64,000 nt of DNA from Paenibacillus oleatilyticus (GCF_018998565.1 NZ_JAHNZO010000035.1:1-64000); one strand, 5' to 3'. Shown: positions 7,718-16,862, numbered from the stretch's first letter. Made by a program: numbers and translations. The notes: generated by a model not told the origin, from the sequence alone.

Positions 7718-8791
7718 GTGAAGGCGGGAATCAAGGCAAAAATCGAAGTCGCGCTTGAGGTAGCCGGGCTCGGGAAAAACGGGCTGCAGGTCTCATATTT
7801 GGCGGAAGGCGCATGGCATGAAGCTTACCTGATCTCTACGACGGAAACCGGGCCATTAGTGGTGCGGTTTCCTAAGCCTTTTTCTTACGGGAAGCCGTTT
7901 GTGTATAACGAACGGGAGCTGAAGGCCGAATATGGCGGCCGAGGATTGTATTACCGGCTGGCGAACGGGGTGAGCGAAGGCATCTGCCCTCCGTATTATA
8001 CATATTACGTCAGTCCGGAGCTTAGCTTTACGATTGAAACCTACAGCGGGCCCGTCATGTCGCTTGCGGCAGCGGACGAAGTCGAATCAGCCCGGTGGGG
8101 AGCGCAGTGCGGACGATTTTTCCGGCAGATGGACCGGACGAGCGTCGAGCTGGAAGGGTTCGGATTTCTGGATTGGAAGGACGGAAAACTTCTCGGCGAT
8201 CATCAACAGGATTTTCATGTGTATTGGGCAGACGATACGGAGGGATACCTGAACTCGTGGGAACGGCTGGAGCGTGCGGGATATGACAGCGAAGCCGCGG
8301 TTGTGAAGCGAATGCTGGACGAAATCGTCCCGTTCCGCTTGCGGCGTACGCCTGGATTAAGCTTGACGAACCGGGACGTATCGCCGGAAAATCTCATTAT
8401 CTGCGAAGTGGGGGTCCGCTTGATCGATCCGGTGCCGATCCTGTATGACGGTCTCGCGTTTGCCGGCAACGTGTTGAACAATTTCAACACGTTGTTTCCG
8501 TCGTTTCACCGCTCTCCGCGGTACGAGCGTCACCAGTTCGACCGGTACCGGCCTTTGCTCCGGGCATTCGCCGACGGATTTCTCGAAGGGTATGCGCAAG
8601 GCGATCCCGAGCTGGTCTACGCGGTGCGCGTGGAACAATTTCTGATGCTGCTGGACCTGACCTGCGACCATATCGGGCTGCTGGAGCGCGAGATGACGGA
8701 GGAAGCGGTGCTGCGCTATGGCGACCAAGCTGCGGTGGAGGAGCGAATTCCCACCTATATCGCTGGCTTGGAGCAGTTTCGTTTATCGTGA
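7718..8791 (+). CDS. APH-fold phosphotransferase (small-molecule kinase)
   Basis: 357 aa from GTG 7718, which follows AAGGAG right at the end of the preceding gene; an ATG far upstream would overlap that gene in another frame. The APH/choline-kinase fold is recognisable from LTNRDVSPENLII (Brenner-type catalytic loop, with R-D in place of H-G-D) followed by VRLIDPVPI (metal-binding IDP). Members phosphorylate aminoglycosides, choline, sugars or amino-sugars. The neighbourhood (two sugar-type dehydrogenases, an AraC regulator) favours a metabolic sugar kinase over antibiotic resistance. This is inference from context. Confidence 0.72.
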   Translation: MKAGIKAKIEVALEVAGLGKNGLQVSYLAEGAWHEAYLISTTETGPLVVRFPKPFSYGKPFVYNERELKAEYGGRGLYYRLANGVSEGICPPYYTYYVSPELSFTIETYSGPVMSLAAADEVESARWGAQCGRFFRQMDRTSVELEGFGFLDWKDGKLLGDHQQDFHVYWADDTEGYLNSWERLERAGYDSEAAVVKRMLDEIVPFRLRRTPGLSLTNRDVSPENLIICEVGVRLIDPVPILYDGLAFAGNVLNNFNTLFPSFHRSPRYERHQFDRYRPLLRAFADGFLEGYAQGDPELVYAVRVEQFLMLLDLTCDHIGLLEREMTEEAVLRYGDQAAVEERIPTYIAGLEQFRLS

Positions 8792-8816
8792 CAAACGGCT
8801 GGAAAGCGCCGTCCGG

Positions 8817-9698
8817 TTAACCCGGCGGCTGACCGGCGTAACGGTTTTTGCGGAGCTGGGCCGGACTGCAGCGTTTGTATTTACGAAATAGCCGCCCGAA
8901 ATAATTCACATCGCAAATGCCGACTTCTTCGGCGATCGTCGTCATGGACCAGTCCGTATCGCGGATGAGCTCTTCCGCTTTGTTAATGCGCAGCAGGTGG
9001 ACATATTCCATGAACGTTCTCCCGACGGCTGCGCGGAACACGCGGCAGAAGTGATGGCTGCTCATGTTGGCCACCTGCGCGGCGCGTTCAATTGTTAATT
9101 TTTCCCGGTAATGCGTTTCGACGAAGGTAAGCACTTCCTTCAGCTTTTCCAGCTTGCGTTTGCCTGCGGCCTCTCCTTGACCGCTGCGGCCGGGGCTTGC
9201 GTAGAGACGGGTCAGCACGGTGATCAGCACGGTGATGTACGATTGGATGACGACCTCGAAGCCGGTCTCCTTGCGGTCGTACTCGTCCGCAATGCGGCGA
9301 AGCAGGGCCGCGACGGATTCGTAATGCTCGTCGGCGGGGCGCAGATGCACCGGTATGGACAACGGCTCGGTTAAGGAGGCGGCGTAATCCGAATGGGCGA
9401 CGTGCGAATGAACGATCCGGGTCCGGTCGAACAGAAACGCGCAGTATTCCGCCTCGTCGTCCAGCGTACCGCCTTCGTGAATTTCTCCTTCGTTGATCAG
9501 GAAAATATCGCCGGGCACGGCCGTCAGCCGCTGCCCGCCTATGCGGAATTCGGCGCCCCCCTGCTGCACCAGAAGAATTTCGAATACGTCATCGTGATAG
9601 TGGGAATAAAACTGGGAAGGACTTTTTTGCGGCAGTACTTTATACGGGAACACTTGTTTGACAATCGGGAGTTCCCGTATGATCAGATCAGAGCGCAT
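8817..9698 (-). CDS. AraC-family transcriptional regulator
   Basis: 293 aa from ATG 9698 with AGAGGTG upstream; a GTG three codons earlier overlaps that site. The N-terminal half is a cupin ligand domain (FYSHYHDDVFEILLVQQGG...FLINEGEIHEGG); the C-terminal 100 residues contain the two helix-turn-helix units, with ANMSSHHFCRVFRAAVGRTFMEYV and VGICDVNYFGRLFRKYKRCSP. It is convergent with the dehydrogenase/kinase cluster by 25 bp, so it is the likely sugar-responsive regulator of that cluster. A TATAAT on the minus strand (9772-9767) is its probable -10. Confidence 0.88.
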   Translation of the reverse strand: MRSDLIIRELPIVKQVFPYKVLPQKSPSQFYSHYHDDVFEILLVQQGGAEFRIGGQRLTAVPGDIFLINEGEIHEGGTLDDEAEYCAFLFDRTRIVHSHVAHSDYAASLTEPLSIPVHLRPADEHYESVAALLRRIADEYDRKETGFEVVIQSYITVLITVLTRLYASPGRSGQGEAAGKRKLEKLKEVLTFVETHYREKLTIERAAQVANMSSHHFCRVFRAAVGRTFMEYVHLLRINKAEELIRDTDWSMTTIAEEVGICDVNYFGRLFRKYKRCSPAQLRKNRYAGQPPG

Positions 9699-9785
9699 GC
9701 GAATCACCTCTTGGCTGCGGCCGAATCCGACGAGTTGCTTTGAAGTCGAAGCGGATTCGAAACTTCATTATATTGTACCGAACGG

Positions 9786-9810
9786 ACGCTTCGATTTGAA
9801 GCGTTTTTTT
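9786..9810 (+). terminator. orphan intrinsic terminator in a divergent intergenic region
   Basis: CGCTTC-GATTT-GAAGCG is followed by seven T (9804-9810). It points in the + direction, yet the gene to its left is on the minus strand, so no normal gene ends here. The preceding segment 9736-9750 (GAAGTCGAAGCGG) could pair with its left arm. It could end a short leader or antisense transcript. Confidence 0.55.
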
Positions 9811-9867
9811 GTTTGCGTTTTTTTCAATTGGAACGATCAGCCAAATACTTTTGTAACATTTGTCCTA

Positions 9868-9873
9868 TATAAT
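9868..9873 (+). promoter_or_regulatory. -10 element before the DUF1800 gene
   Basis: A consensus TATAAT lies 42 bp before the start at 9916. No convincing -35 at 16-18 bp is visible; TTGTAA at 9851 is too close. Confidence 0.35.
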
Positions 9874-9915
9874 AACAATATATTAGGAATAAAGACATGC
9901 AGGGCGGTGCTGCGG

Positions 9916-11232
9916 ATGAGTGCAGAATGGACGGAAAAGGAAGCGGCGCATTTGCTCAGCCGGGCGACGTTTTTTCCCGGGAGAGAGGAAGTAAATGCGG
10001 CGCTTCGGCTCGGGAAGGAGGAGACCGTGCGGCGGCTCGTCGCTGGAGATTCGTTGACAGGCCGGACGTTCTCGCCGGAGCCGATCGAGCGGATCACCGC
10101 CGACGGCAAAGCGCTGAATAAAGAGCCGATCGTCGATCAGCAGACCTATTGGCTGTACCGGATGGTCAACACCGAGGCTCCACTAATTGAAAAAATGACA
10201 CTGTTCTGGCACGGTCATTTTACCACCTCGTACCAGAAGGTCAGCGAGATGCCGTTAATTGTGCGGCAGAACGAGCTGCTGCGCAGTCATGCGCTTGGCA
10301 GCTTTCGCGATCTGGTTCGGGAGATTGGCAAAGATCCGGCGATGATGGTGTATTTGGATACGAATTACAGCCGCAAGGGCAAGCCGAACGAAAACTACGC
10401 CCGAGAGGCGATGGAGCTGTTCACACTCGGGATCGGAAACTACACAGAAGAGGACGTCAAGGAAGCGGCGCGGGCGCTGACCGGATGGGGCTACGATAAA
10501 AAGACGGATCAAGTCAAGTTCAACGCCAAGCAGTTTGATGGCGGCAACAAGACGGTGCTTGGACATACCGGCCCGCTCGATGCAGACGGCTTTGTTGAGG
10601 TGTTGTTCCGACAGGATGCGCTCCCGCGTTGGGTGGCGCGAAAGCTGCTCACTTGGTTCGCGACGGCCGAGCCGTCGGACGAGTGGGTGAATGGGCTGGC
10701 GGCGGTGTTCGCGAAAAGCTTCCACATCGGCGACACGCTCCGGTCGCTATTTCTCTCCGACGCCTTCTACGCGCCGGAGCTGCGGGGGAGCCTGGTCAAG
10801 TCGCCGGCAGAATACGTTGCCGGCATCGCCAAAGCGCTGGAGCTGCCGGTCTCCCGAGGCTACGCGCAGGCGATGCGCAAGATGGGGCAGGAGCTGTACC
10901 TTCCGCCCAATGTCGCCGGCTGGCGCGGCGGGACGGCCTGGCTGACGACCGCGAACCTGCTGGCGCGCTGCCAGTTTGCGGAATCGGCCGTCAAGCGGCT
11001 GAACCAGGGCCACTTTAGCGCGAAGGACTACATGCAGGAGGCTTCCGCGTCTCCGCAGCAATGGGGGAAACAGTTCGGGCTGAACGTCGGGGTCCGGGAG
11101 CTGGGAGAGCAGACGTCTGCGGTGCTGGCGAATTATGCGGATGAAACGTTCATCCATGCCGCCCAGAAGACGAACGGGATGCGCGGCCTGCTCCAGCTTG
11201 TGCTGATCAGTCCGGAAGCGCAGATGAAATAG
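9916..11232 (+). CDS. DUF1800 family protein
   Basis: 438 aa from ATG 9916, preceded by an AGGGCGGTG site; an upstream extension would cross the terminator and promoter region. DUF1800 hallmarks are visible: AAHLLSRATFFP at the start, MTLFWHGHFTT, RKGKPNENYAREAMELFTLG and LTGWG, and near the end the LPPNVAGWRGG stretch. Function of the family is not established; it almost always travels with a DUF1501 protein, as here 16 bp downstream. No signal peptide is apparent in this reading. Confidence 0.88.
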   Translation: MSAEWTEKEAAHLLSRATFFPGREEVNAALRLGKEETVRRLVAGDSLTGRTFSPEPIERITADGKALNKEPIVDQQTYWLYRMVNTEAPLIEKMTLFWHGHFTTSYQKVSEMPLIVRQNELLRSHALGSFRDLVREIGKDPAMMVYLDTNYSRKGKPNENYAREAMELFTLGIGNYTEEDVKEAARALTGWGYDKKTDQVKFNAKQFDGGNKTVLGHTGPLDADGFVEVLFRQDALPRWVARKLLTWFATAEPSDEWVNGLAAVFAKSFHIGDTLRSLFLSDAFYAPELRGSLVKSPAEYVAGIAKALELPVSRGYAQAMRKMGQELYLPPNVAGWRGGTAWLTTANLLARCQFAESAVKRLNQGHFSAKDYMQEASASPQQWGKQFGLNVGVRELGEQTSAVLANYADETFIHAAQKTNGMRGLLQLVLISPEAQMK

Positions 11233-11248
11233 GAGGTGGCAGACGCCG

Positions 11249-12490
11249 ATGAAACTGACGAGAAGAGACTTTCTAATCAAGGGCACGGCCCTCCTGGCGA
11301 CGCTCGGACTCGGGGGACCGATGATCTTCGCCGAGAACGGTTCGCCGCTCCGGTCGCAAGAGACGGATGACGGCGGCTCCGATTCGTCCGCGCTCGTCGT
11401 CATTCAGCTGTCGGGCGGCAACGACGGGCTCAACACGCTCATCCCCTACGGGATGGGCGGCTATTTCGACGCTCGGCCGACGCTGAGATTGACGCAGAGC
11501 GAAGTGTTGGCTATCGACAACCAGGTCGGACTGCATCCGAGTCTGACCCGGCTGCACGCCTTGTATCAAAGAGGCAAGCTGGCGATCGTTCAAGGCGTCG
11601 GCTATCCGAAGCCGGACCGTTCCCATTTCCGCTCGATGGAAATATGGCAGACCGCGGAGCCGGAGAAGATGGGACGCACCGGCTGGCTCGGCCGGTATGC
11701 GGCAGCGTCGCTAAACCGGAACGTCAATCCGCTGAAGGCGCTGCAAATCGGCAGCGCCGCCGGCGGGCTGGCGTTTCAAGCGGAAACGGTCAATGTGCCG
11801 GTCATCCAGTCGCTGGAGACGTACTCCTTCCTGGACCCGAAAATGCCGAAGACCGAGCAAAATCGGCTCGCCAAGGCGTTCCTCGATATGTATGACCCGA
11901 AGCGGCAAGGTACCGTCATCCGCGTAACCTGCGAGCGCGGCCGGGACGCTTATGACAGCGTCGAAGCGGTCCATCAGCTGGGGGGCGGCTACCAGACGAA
12001 GGTGGAGTATCCGAAGACGGCCATAGCCAGAGACCTTCAGCTTGTCGTCAAAATGCTCGCAGGCAAGTCCGGCACGCGCGTCTTTTATTTGCAGCTCGGC
12101 GGCTTCGACGATCACGTCCAGGAGAAAGAGCTGCATGCGCGGCTGCTGAAGCAGCTGGACGAAGCGCTCGGCGCCTTCTATGAGGACCTGGAGGCGCAAG
12201 GTCTTGAGAATCGCGTCGCGACGATGGCTTTTTCGGAATTCGGCCGGCGGGTGAAAGAGAACGGCAACGGAGGCACGGACCACGGAACCGCCGCTCCGGT
12301 CTTTGTCCTCGGCGGCAAAATCAAGGGAGGATTGTACGGCGTGATGCCGAGTTTGACAAATCTCGATAACGGCGATCTGAAATATCAGGTCGATTTCCGC
12401 TCCGTATACTACACCGTCATTGACCAATGGCTCCAAGGCGATGCGGCGGGCGTGCTCGGGAAAACGTACGAACGGCTCGGGTTTGTGTAA
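11249..12490 (+). CDS. DUF1501 family protein, Tat-exported
   Basis: 413 aa; AGGAGGTG precedes the ATG. The N-terminus KLTRRDFLIKGTALLATLG is a twin-arginine signal, so the folded protein is exported. The body matches DUF1501, an alkaline-phosphatase-superfamily-like fold: VVIQLSGGNDGLNTLIP, HPSL, FRSMEIWQTA, FSEFGRRVKENGNGGTDHGT. It forms an operon with the DUF1800 gene. The pair is common in several phyla and its role is unknown. A strong terminator follows at 12517. Confidence 0.9.
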   Translation: MKLTRRDFLIKGTALLATLGLGGPMIFAENGSPLRSQETDDGGSDSSALVVIQLSGGNDGLNTLIPYGMGGYFDARPTLRLTQSEVLAIDNQVGLHPSLTRLHALYQRGKLAIVQGVGYPKPDRSHFRSMEIWQTAEPEKMGRTGWLGRYAAASLNRNVNPLKALQIGSAAGGLAFQAETVNVPVIQSLETYSFLDPKMPKTEQNRLAKAFLDMYDPKRQGTVIRVTCERGRDAYDSVEAVHQLGGGYQTKVEYPKTAIARDLQLVVKMLAGKSGTRVFYLQLGGFDDHVQEKELHARLLKQLDEALGAFYEDLEAQGLENRVATMAFSEFGRRVKENGNGGTDHGTAAPVFVLGGKIKGGLYGVMPSLTNLDNGDLKYQVDFRSVYYTVIDQWLQGDAAGVLGKTYERLGFV

Positions 12491-12516
12491 CCTGGCTCGA
12501 CATAGGATAGGAACAA

Positions 12517-12547
12517 GGGACCGCTACGAACGTAGCTGGTCCTTTTT
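12517..12547 (+). terminator. intrinsic terminator of the DUF1800-DUF1501 operon
   Basis: GGGACC-GCTACG-AA-CGTAGC-TGGTCC followed by five T, 27 bp past the stop codon. Confidence 0.85.
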
Positions 12548-12604
12548 GTGCTGCCAAAATGTGGCGAAATTAACTCTACAATTTGGAACAAAAATATAAT
12601 ATAA

Positions 12605-12619
12605 TATACAAAAAGTATC
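12605..12619. promoter_or_regulatory. GATAC-N5-GTATC dyad, site 1
   Basis: TATACAAAAAGTATC differs from the dyad in one base. It lies 44 bp before the acetyltransferase gene and directly after an AT-rich run with two possible TATAAT -10 boxes (about 12596-12606), a good place for a repressor. Confidence 0.5.
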
Positions 12620-12662
12620 ATTATGCAGCAAAACAAATTTTAAAATACGGGGAACTGATTCG

Positions 12663-13223
12663 ATGGGGAACGTCAATCAAAAACGGGCATTTTATGAGTA
12701 TGTACGATATGCTTACAGACTTTTTCTAGGATTATTGTTTCGCAGACATGTGCAAAAATGCGGGAAAATGTTCAGGGTATGCGGAAAGGTGCACCGCTCG
12801 GAGTTAAAAAATACGAATCTCGTCATAGGCAATCATGTGCTGCTGCATGCGGGAGTCGGCTTTTATCTGGATGCGCCCGGAGCGACGGTTGAAATTGGCG
12901 ACAAAACGTTTATCAACCGGAGAACCGAATTCATGTGCAAACAACACATCCGTGTCGGCAGTTATTGCGCCATCTCCTGGGACGTTTCGATCATGGACAC
13001 GGATTACCACACGATTATGGACGGGCGGCCGAATACGAAGCCGGTCATCATCGGCGATCACGTATGGATCGGCTGCAAAGCCACGATCTTGAAAGGCGTT
13101 ACGATCGGCGACGGCGCGATTATAGCCGCCGGTTCCGTCGTGGCTCATGATGTGCCTCCGCGCTCAGTTGTCGCCGGTGTACCGGCAAAAGTCATTAAAA
13201 CCGATGTCGATTGGCATTTGTAA
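12663..13223 (+). CDS. left-handed beta-helix acyltransferase (NodL/WcaF type)
   Basis: 186 aa from ATG 12663 behind GGGGAA. Hexapeptide repeats start about residue 50 (TNLVIGNHVLLHAGVG, ATVEIGDKTFINR, IRVGSYCAISWDVSIMD) and end with the standard KPVIIGDHVWIGCKATILKGVTIGDGAIIAAGSVVAHDVPP and VAGVPAKVIK. H127-type loop DTDYHTI matches the acetyl-CoA O-acetyltransferase pattern. It probably acetylates a sugar in the cytosol and could modify the EPS repeat unit. It is a single gene bounded by a dyad site upstream and a terminator downstream. Confidence 0.85.
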   Translation: MGNVNQKRAFYEYVRYAYRLFLGLLFRRHVQKCGKMFRVCGKVHRSELKNTNLVIGNHVLLHAGVGFYLDAPGATVEIGDKTFINRRTEFMCKQHIRVGSYCAISWDVSIMDTDYHTIMDGRPNTKPVIIGDHVWIGCKATILKGVTIGDGAIIAAGSVVAHDVPPRSVVAGVPAKVIKTDVDWHL

Positions 13224-13229
13224 TCCCTT

Positions 13230-13269
13230 CCTCGGATTTTCCGGACTTGGAGAATCCGAGGATTTTTTT
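13230..13269 (+). terminator. intrinsic terminator after the acetyltransferase gene
   Basis: CCTCGGATT and AATCCGAGG pair perfectly over 9 bp around a 14-base loop; ATTTTTTT follows, 6 bp past the stop. Confidence 0.88.
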
Positions 13270-13351
13270 ATCGACGTTTATATGCTAAAAGTTGCATTTT
13301 GTAAACAATCGGATAGGAGTAAAGTCACGCATTCTTAGCTTGTTCCTATGC

Positions 13352-13423
13352 ATTTTGTCGGATGTCGTCAGCTGCCAACTACATGGTAAAATGGAAACCA
13401 TTGGAGGCAAAAACCGACAAAAT
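13352..13423. repeat. split 10-bp inverted repeat before the large glycosidase gene
   Basis: ATTTTGTCGG (13352-13361) is repeated inverted as CCGACAAAAT (13414-13423), 52 bases apart, ending 26 bases before the gene at 13450. It could be a looping operator pair or mRNA leader stem. No matching regulator is known. Confidence 0.4.
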
Positions 13424-13449
13424 ATGACATCGGAATGAGGTAATTTGGG

Positions 13450-16400
13450 GTGGACTTTTACCGTATTAAGCTCCCGATCCTGTTGTTTGTTGCACTGTTT
13501 TTGTGGTACCTCGGGCCCCGTGAAAGCGGTGTCGGTGTCGCACGTGCGGCTGACTCAGTCTTATGGATGATTGGAAAGGCGGATCAATCCAGTGCCGAAT
13601 TTGCCGGCTACCAAGCGGGCAGCGCCAAGGAAGTTCCGGTTCCGGAAGACTGGCGGAGCAGAACGGATTGGAGCGCCATACCGAAAGGCTTGAACCGCAG
13701 CCAAAACCCCGTCATGACGCTGGCCTATCCGCTGGCCCAAATTCCTCCCAACGGCGTTACATTTTCCTTTAAAATTTTGGATGCCCATAAATATGTTCCG
13801 CAGTTGGCTGTTTACTCCAATCAAATGTTTGCCGGAATGATTCAAATTGCCGGGGTAGGAGGGACGACGAGCGCGGTCTCCTACAATAAAGTCTATGAAT
13901 TGTATATCCCGAAGGAGATGCTTCAGCCCGGGCAAAATACGATTACCTTGGAGGCCAGCCGGTGTCTGTACTGCTCGGCCAACGAAGATCCTTATTTGTG
14001 GTGGGTATGGGATTACATGAAGCTGGAAGCGCTGGAAGCGCCGGCTGCGGAGCCGATTCACGGCTCATACGTTCATCTCGGTACGAATCTGAAAAATAAT
14101 CAGGCTTATTACGATCAGGGCGCGGTCAATCACCTGCCTTATATTCTCAAATGGCTGGGTATCGCTTATAGCGGCAACTACGTTCGAACGGTATGCGCCT
14201 CGAATGTCGGCAATTCCTGTTCGGCCATGTCCGACTACTTGGACAAGCTTCGCCAATTGAATACCGGCGCAATTGCGCTGCATCTCTATACCGGCAATAT
14301 TACGCTTAATCCGGACGGCAGTCTTCCGTCGGAGGCGCAAAACATCCTGTCCGATTATCTCCAAAGCTACGGCTCGAAAATCCAGTTTTACGAGGTCGAC
14401 AACGAGCCGGGGTTGTTCAATCGCTCCAGAGATGTCGATATCGCAATTGCCCGGTGGTTGAAAAATCATCGCGCTGCGCTCGCCCCGCATCTGAAAATCG
14501 TGTCTCCCGGATGGGCCTACGACGATAAACGCGGCATTCCCGCCGGATGGGAGCGGGACCCGAAGCAAAGAAAGGCCGTCGAAGACTTGACGGACTTCAC
14601 GAACGGCCATGCCTATGGGACTTCTTATGCCAATAACATGGGCGGCAGTCTCGTGGAAAATATCAAATCGGTGGGCGTCGGAGCCAGCGGTCTTGCGAAG
14701 CCGATGTTCGCTACCGAATTTGGCACGAAGGACGATTTGACCGACCCTGTGGTCGGAGAGGGAGCGTCCAGCAAAGCCGCCGTGTTTGACCGCAATGCGA
14801 GAGCCCATGTTGGGTTCGCCGACTATTTCACGCAGCATGCGGCGTTTTTTCAGGATTACTCCTTGTTCAAAACGGACTTTTCGAGCATGAAGACGCATAA
14901 TCCGGCGAAGACGGAAATTTTTTACCACGACGAGGGGCAGGATTCCCGTGTGAAAACGATGCGGAGAATCGCGCTCGCCTACGCTACGCACGGAAAGCCG
15001 CTGTCCTATACGCTCAACAACCGCGAGTCGCTCAAAGGAAAAAAGGTGTATGTCCGGGCAGTCGATACGTCAACGTTAAAACCGCTCCCGGGAAGCAACG
15101 CAACATCAAACAAAATATTGATTAATTTTGTAAACTTCGAATCGTCGCCGCAGACCGTCAGCGCGCGAATTGTGATGCCCAAGCAAACCGTATACGAGGG
15201 TGAGCGCATCGGCGCCGGAGATACATATGAAGCAGCCAGAACTTATGTCACCGGCTTAGCTGCGAACCCGGCCATAAGCTTATCGGTTAATTTAGGTCCC
15301 GGCGAATCGGTGCAATATATATTGGAGGAAAAAGGAAGCAAGCTTCCTGAGGCTCCCGTGATTTTAAACCAATCGGTCGGCTACAAAAGCGTCGAGCTAA
15401 CCTGGCTGGAGTCGGAAAGGGCCGTTTCTTACAACGTACTTCGTTCGACAGCCCCGGAAGGGCCTTATGATACTGTCGCAGCCCGGCTGGCTGCCAATTC
15501 CTTCAAGGATACAACGGTGAAAAACGATACCGTGTATTATTACGCCATTCAAGCTGTCGGAACGAACGGGGCCGGCGGACGCCCTCAGCCTATGGAAATC
15601 ATTCCTTCGTCTTCGGTGGCTTTGGACCGGAGCGGCTGGACGGTTACGACTTCGACAGGAAAGCCAGCCGGACAGGAGATGCTGGACGGCTCGCCTGCGA
15701 CGCGGTTTGATACGGGAGCTCCTCAGGAAGAGGGACAATACTTCATTATCGATATGCAGTCGAACCGGACATTCGATAAAGTGGTGCTGGACACCGAAGC
15801 TTCGCCTCATGATTACCCGCGCCAATACGAAATGTATGTTTCGACCGATGGCAGGAATTGGGGGAAAGCCGTATCCCAAGGGGAGGGAAGCGTTGTAACA
15901 ACGATGGAGCTTCCTTTTCCGCAGACAGCCAGATATCTGAAAATCGCCCAAACCGGCAGAGGTCCCACGTTCTGGTCCGTGCACGAATTGAATGTGTACA
16001 GCAGTTCGTTAGACCGAACGGGCTGGACCATCTCGGGGGTAAATGCCGGACGAAGGTCGTTGGCCGGCTTGCATGAGCAAAGCAACAGCCTGGAATTCGC
16101 CGGAACGCAAGCGGTTGTGGCAGACATGGGAGAGCTGCAAAAGTTTGACCGAATCATGCTGGACGCTTCCCGTGGGCAGAATGCTCACCCGCAAAAGTAC
16201 AGCTTGTACGTTTCAACAGATGGCGCGGCTTGGGGGAATCCTGTTCAATCGGGCACAGGAGGCCCGATCACGACCATTACGATGCCTCAACAAAAGGCCA
16301 GGTACATCAAAATCGTCAATACGGGCGGAAGTCCGTGGAGTGTCGACGAGCTTTACGTATTTTGCGATTCGCTGGATAAGGATGGCTGGAAGAGCTCGGG

Positions 16401-16746
16401 AACCGGCACGAATCATCCTTTTGCGATCGACAATAAGATGTTCACCCGTTGGGATACGGGAGCGCGTCAGGCGGGCGGCGAACGTTTTCAAGTGGATATG
16501 GGAGCCCGGAAAACATTTTCCAGAATCGTTATGGATGCCGGAAACTCCGTGCTTGACTACCCCAGAGGCTACCAGGTGTACGTGTCCAATGACGGAGAAC
16601 GGTGGGGGGCGCCTATAGCCTCCGGTACAGGCGGCGTCATGACGACCGTGCGCTTCCCGCCGCAGACCGCGAGATATGTGAGAATCGTTCAAACCGGGCA
16701 AGCCGGCGTTTTCTGGTCGATCCATGAGTTCAATGTTTATAAGTAA
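13450..16746 (+). CDS. secreted multidomain glycosidase-like protein with FN3 and discoidin repeats
   Basis: 1098 aa from GTG 13450 behind GAGGT. A signal peptide (to about ARA/ADS, residue 35) is followed by a beta-sandwich part (40-200), a TIM-barrel-like part (200-560) with DNEPGLF (acid/base E319) and ATEFGT (nucleophile E423), the clan GH-A arrangement, and its C-terminal beta region. Then come a fibronectin III-like domain (about 635-720) and three F5/8 type C (discoidin) repeats, each opening LD-[RK]-x-GW; the middle one is shortened. It should hydrolyse or remodel a polysaccharide outside the cell while the repeats bind carbohydrate. The barrel is about half identical by eye to the 620-aa protein at 18729. 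The family number is not certain. Confidence 0.82.
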   Translation: MDFYRIKLPILLFVALFLWYLGPRESGVGVARAADSVLWMIGKADQSSAEFAGYQAGSAKEVPVPEDWRSRTDWSAIPKGLNRSQNPVMTLAYPLAQIPPNGVTFSFKILDAHKYVPQLAVYSNQMFAGMIQIAGVGGTTSAVSYNKVYELYIPKEMLQPGQNTITLEASRCLYCSANEDPYLWWVWDYMKLEALEAPAAEPIHGSYVHLGTNLKNNQAYYDQGAVNHLPYILKWLGIAYSGNYVRTVCASNVGNSCSAMSDYLDKLRQLNTGAIALHLYTGNITLNPDGSLPSEAQNILSDYLQSYGSKIQFYEVDNEPGLFNRSRDVDIAIARWLKNHRAALAPHLKIVSPGWAYDDKRGIPAGWERDPKQRKAVEDLTDFTNGHAYGTSYANNMGGSLVENIKSVGVGASGLAKPMFATEFGTKDDLTDPVVGEGASSKAAVFDRNARAHVGFADYFTQHAAFFQDYSLFKTDFSSMKTHNPAKTEIFYHDEGQDSRVKTMRRIALAYATHGKPLSYTLNNRESLKGKKVYVRAVDTSTLKPLPGSNATSNKILINFVNFESSPQTVSARIVMPKQTVYEGERIGAGDTYEAARTYVTGLAANPAISLSVNLGPGESVQYILEEKGSKLPEAPVILNQSVGYKSVELTWLESERAVSYNVLRSTAPEGPYDTVAARLAANSFKDTTVKNDTVYYYAIQAVGTNGAGGRPQPMEIIPSSSVALDRSGWTVTTSTGKPAGQEMLDGSPATRFDTGAPQEEGQYFIIDMQSNRTFDKVVLDTEASPHDYPRQYEMYVSTDGRNWGKAVSQGEGSVVTTMELPFPQTARYLKIAQTGRGPTFWSVHELNVYSSSLDRTGWTISGVNAGRRSLAGLHEQSNSLEFAGTQAVVADMGELQKFDRIMLDASRGQNAHPQKYSLYVSTDGAAWGNPVQSGTGGPITTITMPQQKARYIKIVNTGGSPWSVDELYVFCDSLDKDGWKSSGTGTNHPFAIDNKMFTRWDTGARQAGGERFQVDMGARKTFSRIVMDAGNSVLDYPRGYQVYVSNDGERWGAPIASGTGGVMTTVRFPPQTARYVRIVQTGQAGVFWSIHEFNVYK

Positions 16747-16754
16747 CCACCCCG

Positions 16755-16801
16755 GGGGCTGTTCCTCAAGGTCTGCAAAGACTTTGGATCAGCCCCTTTT
16801 T
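16755..16801 (+). terminator. intrinsic terminator after the 1098-aa gene
   Basis: GGGGCTG pairs with CAGCCCC, with an inner stem AAGGTCT/AGACTTT, followed by five T. Confidence 0.85.
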
Positions 16802-16862
16802 GTCGTTGGATACGGCCAAGTCTAGTGCATCGTCCAAGCCAAAAGACCAGAGCGGGAATAAA

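Noticed and set aside
7718..8791. Aminoglycoside resistance gene
   Set aside because: Fold matches APH, but the catalytic loop differs and the setting is a sugar-type operon, so resistance is not claimed.
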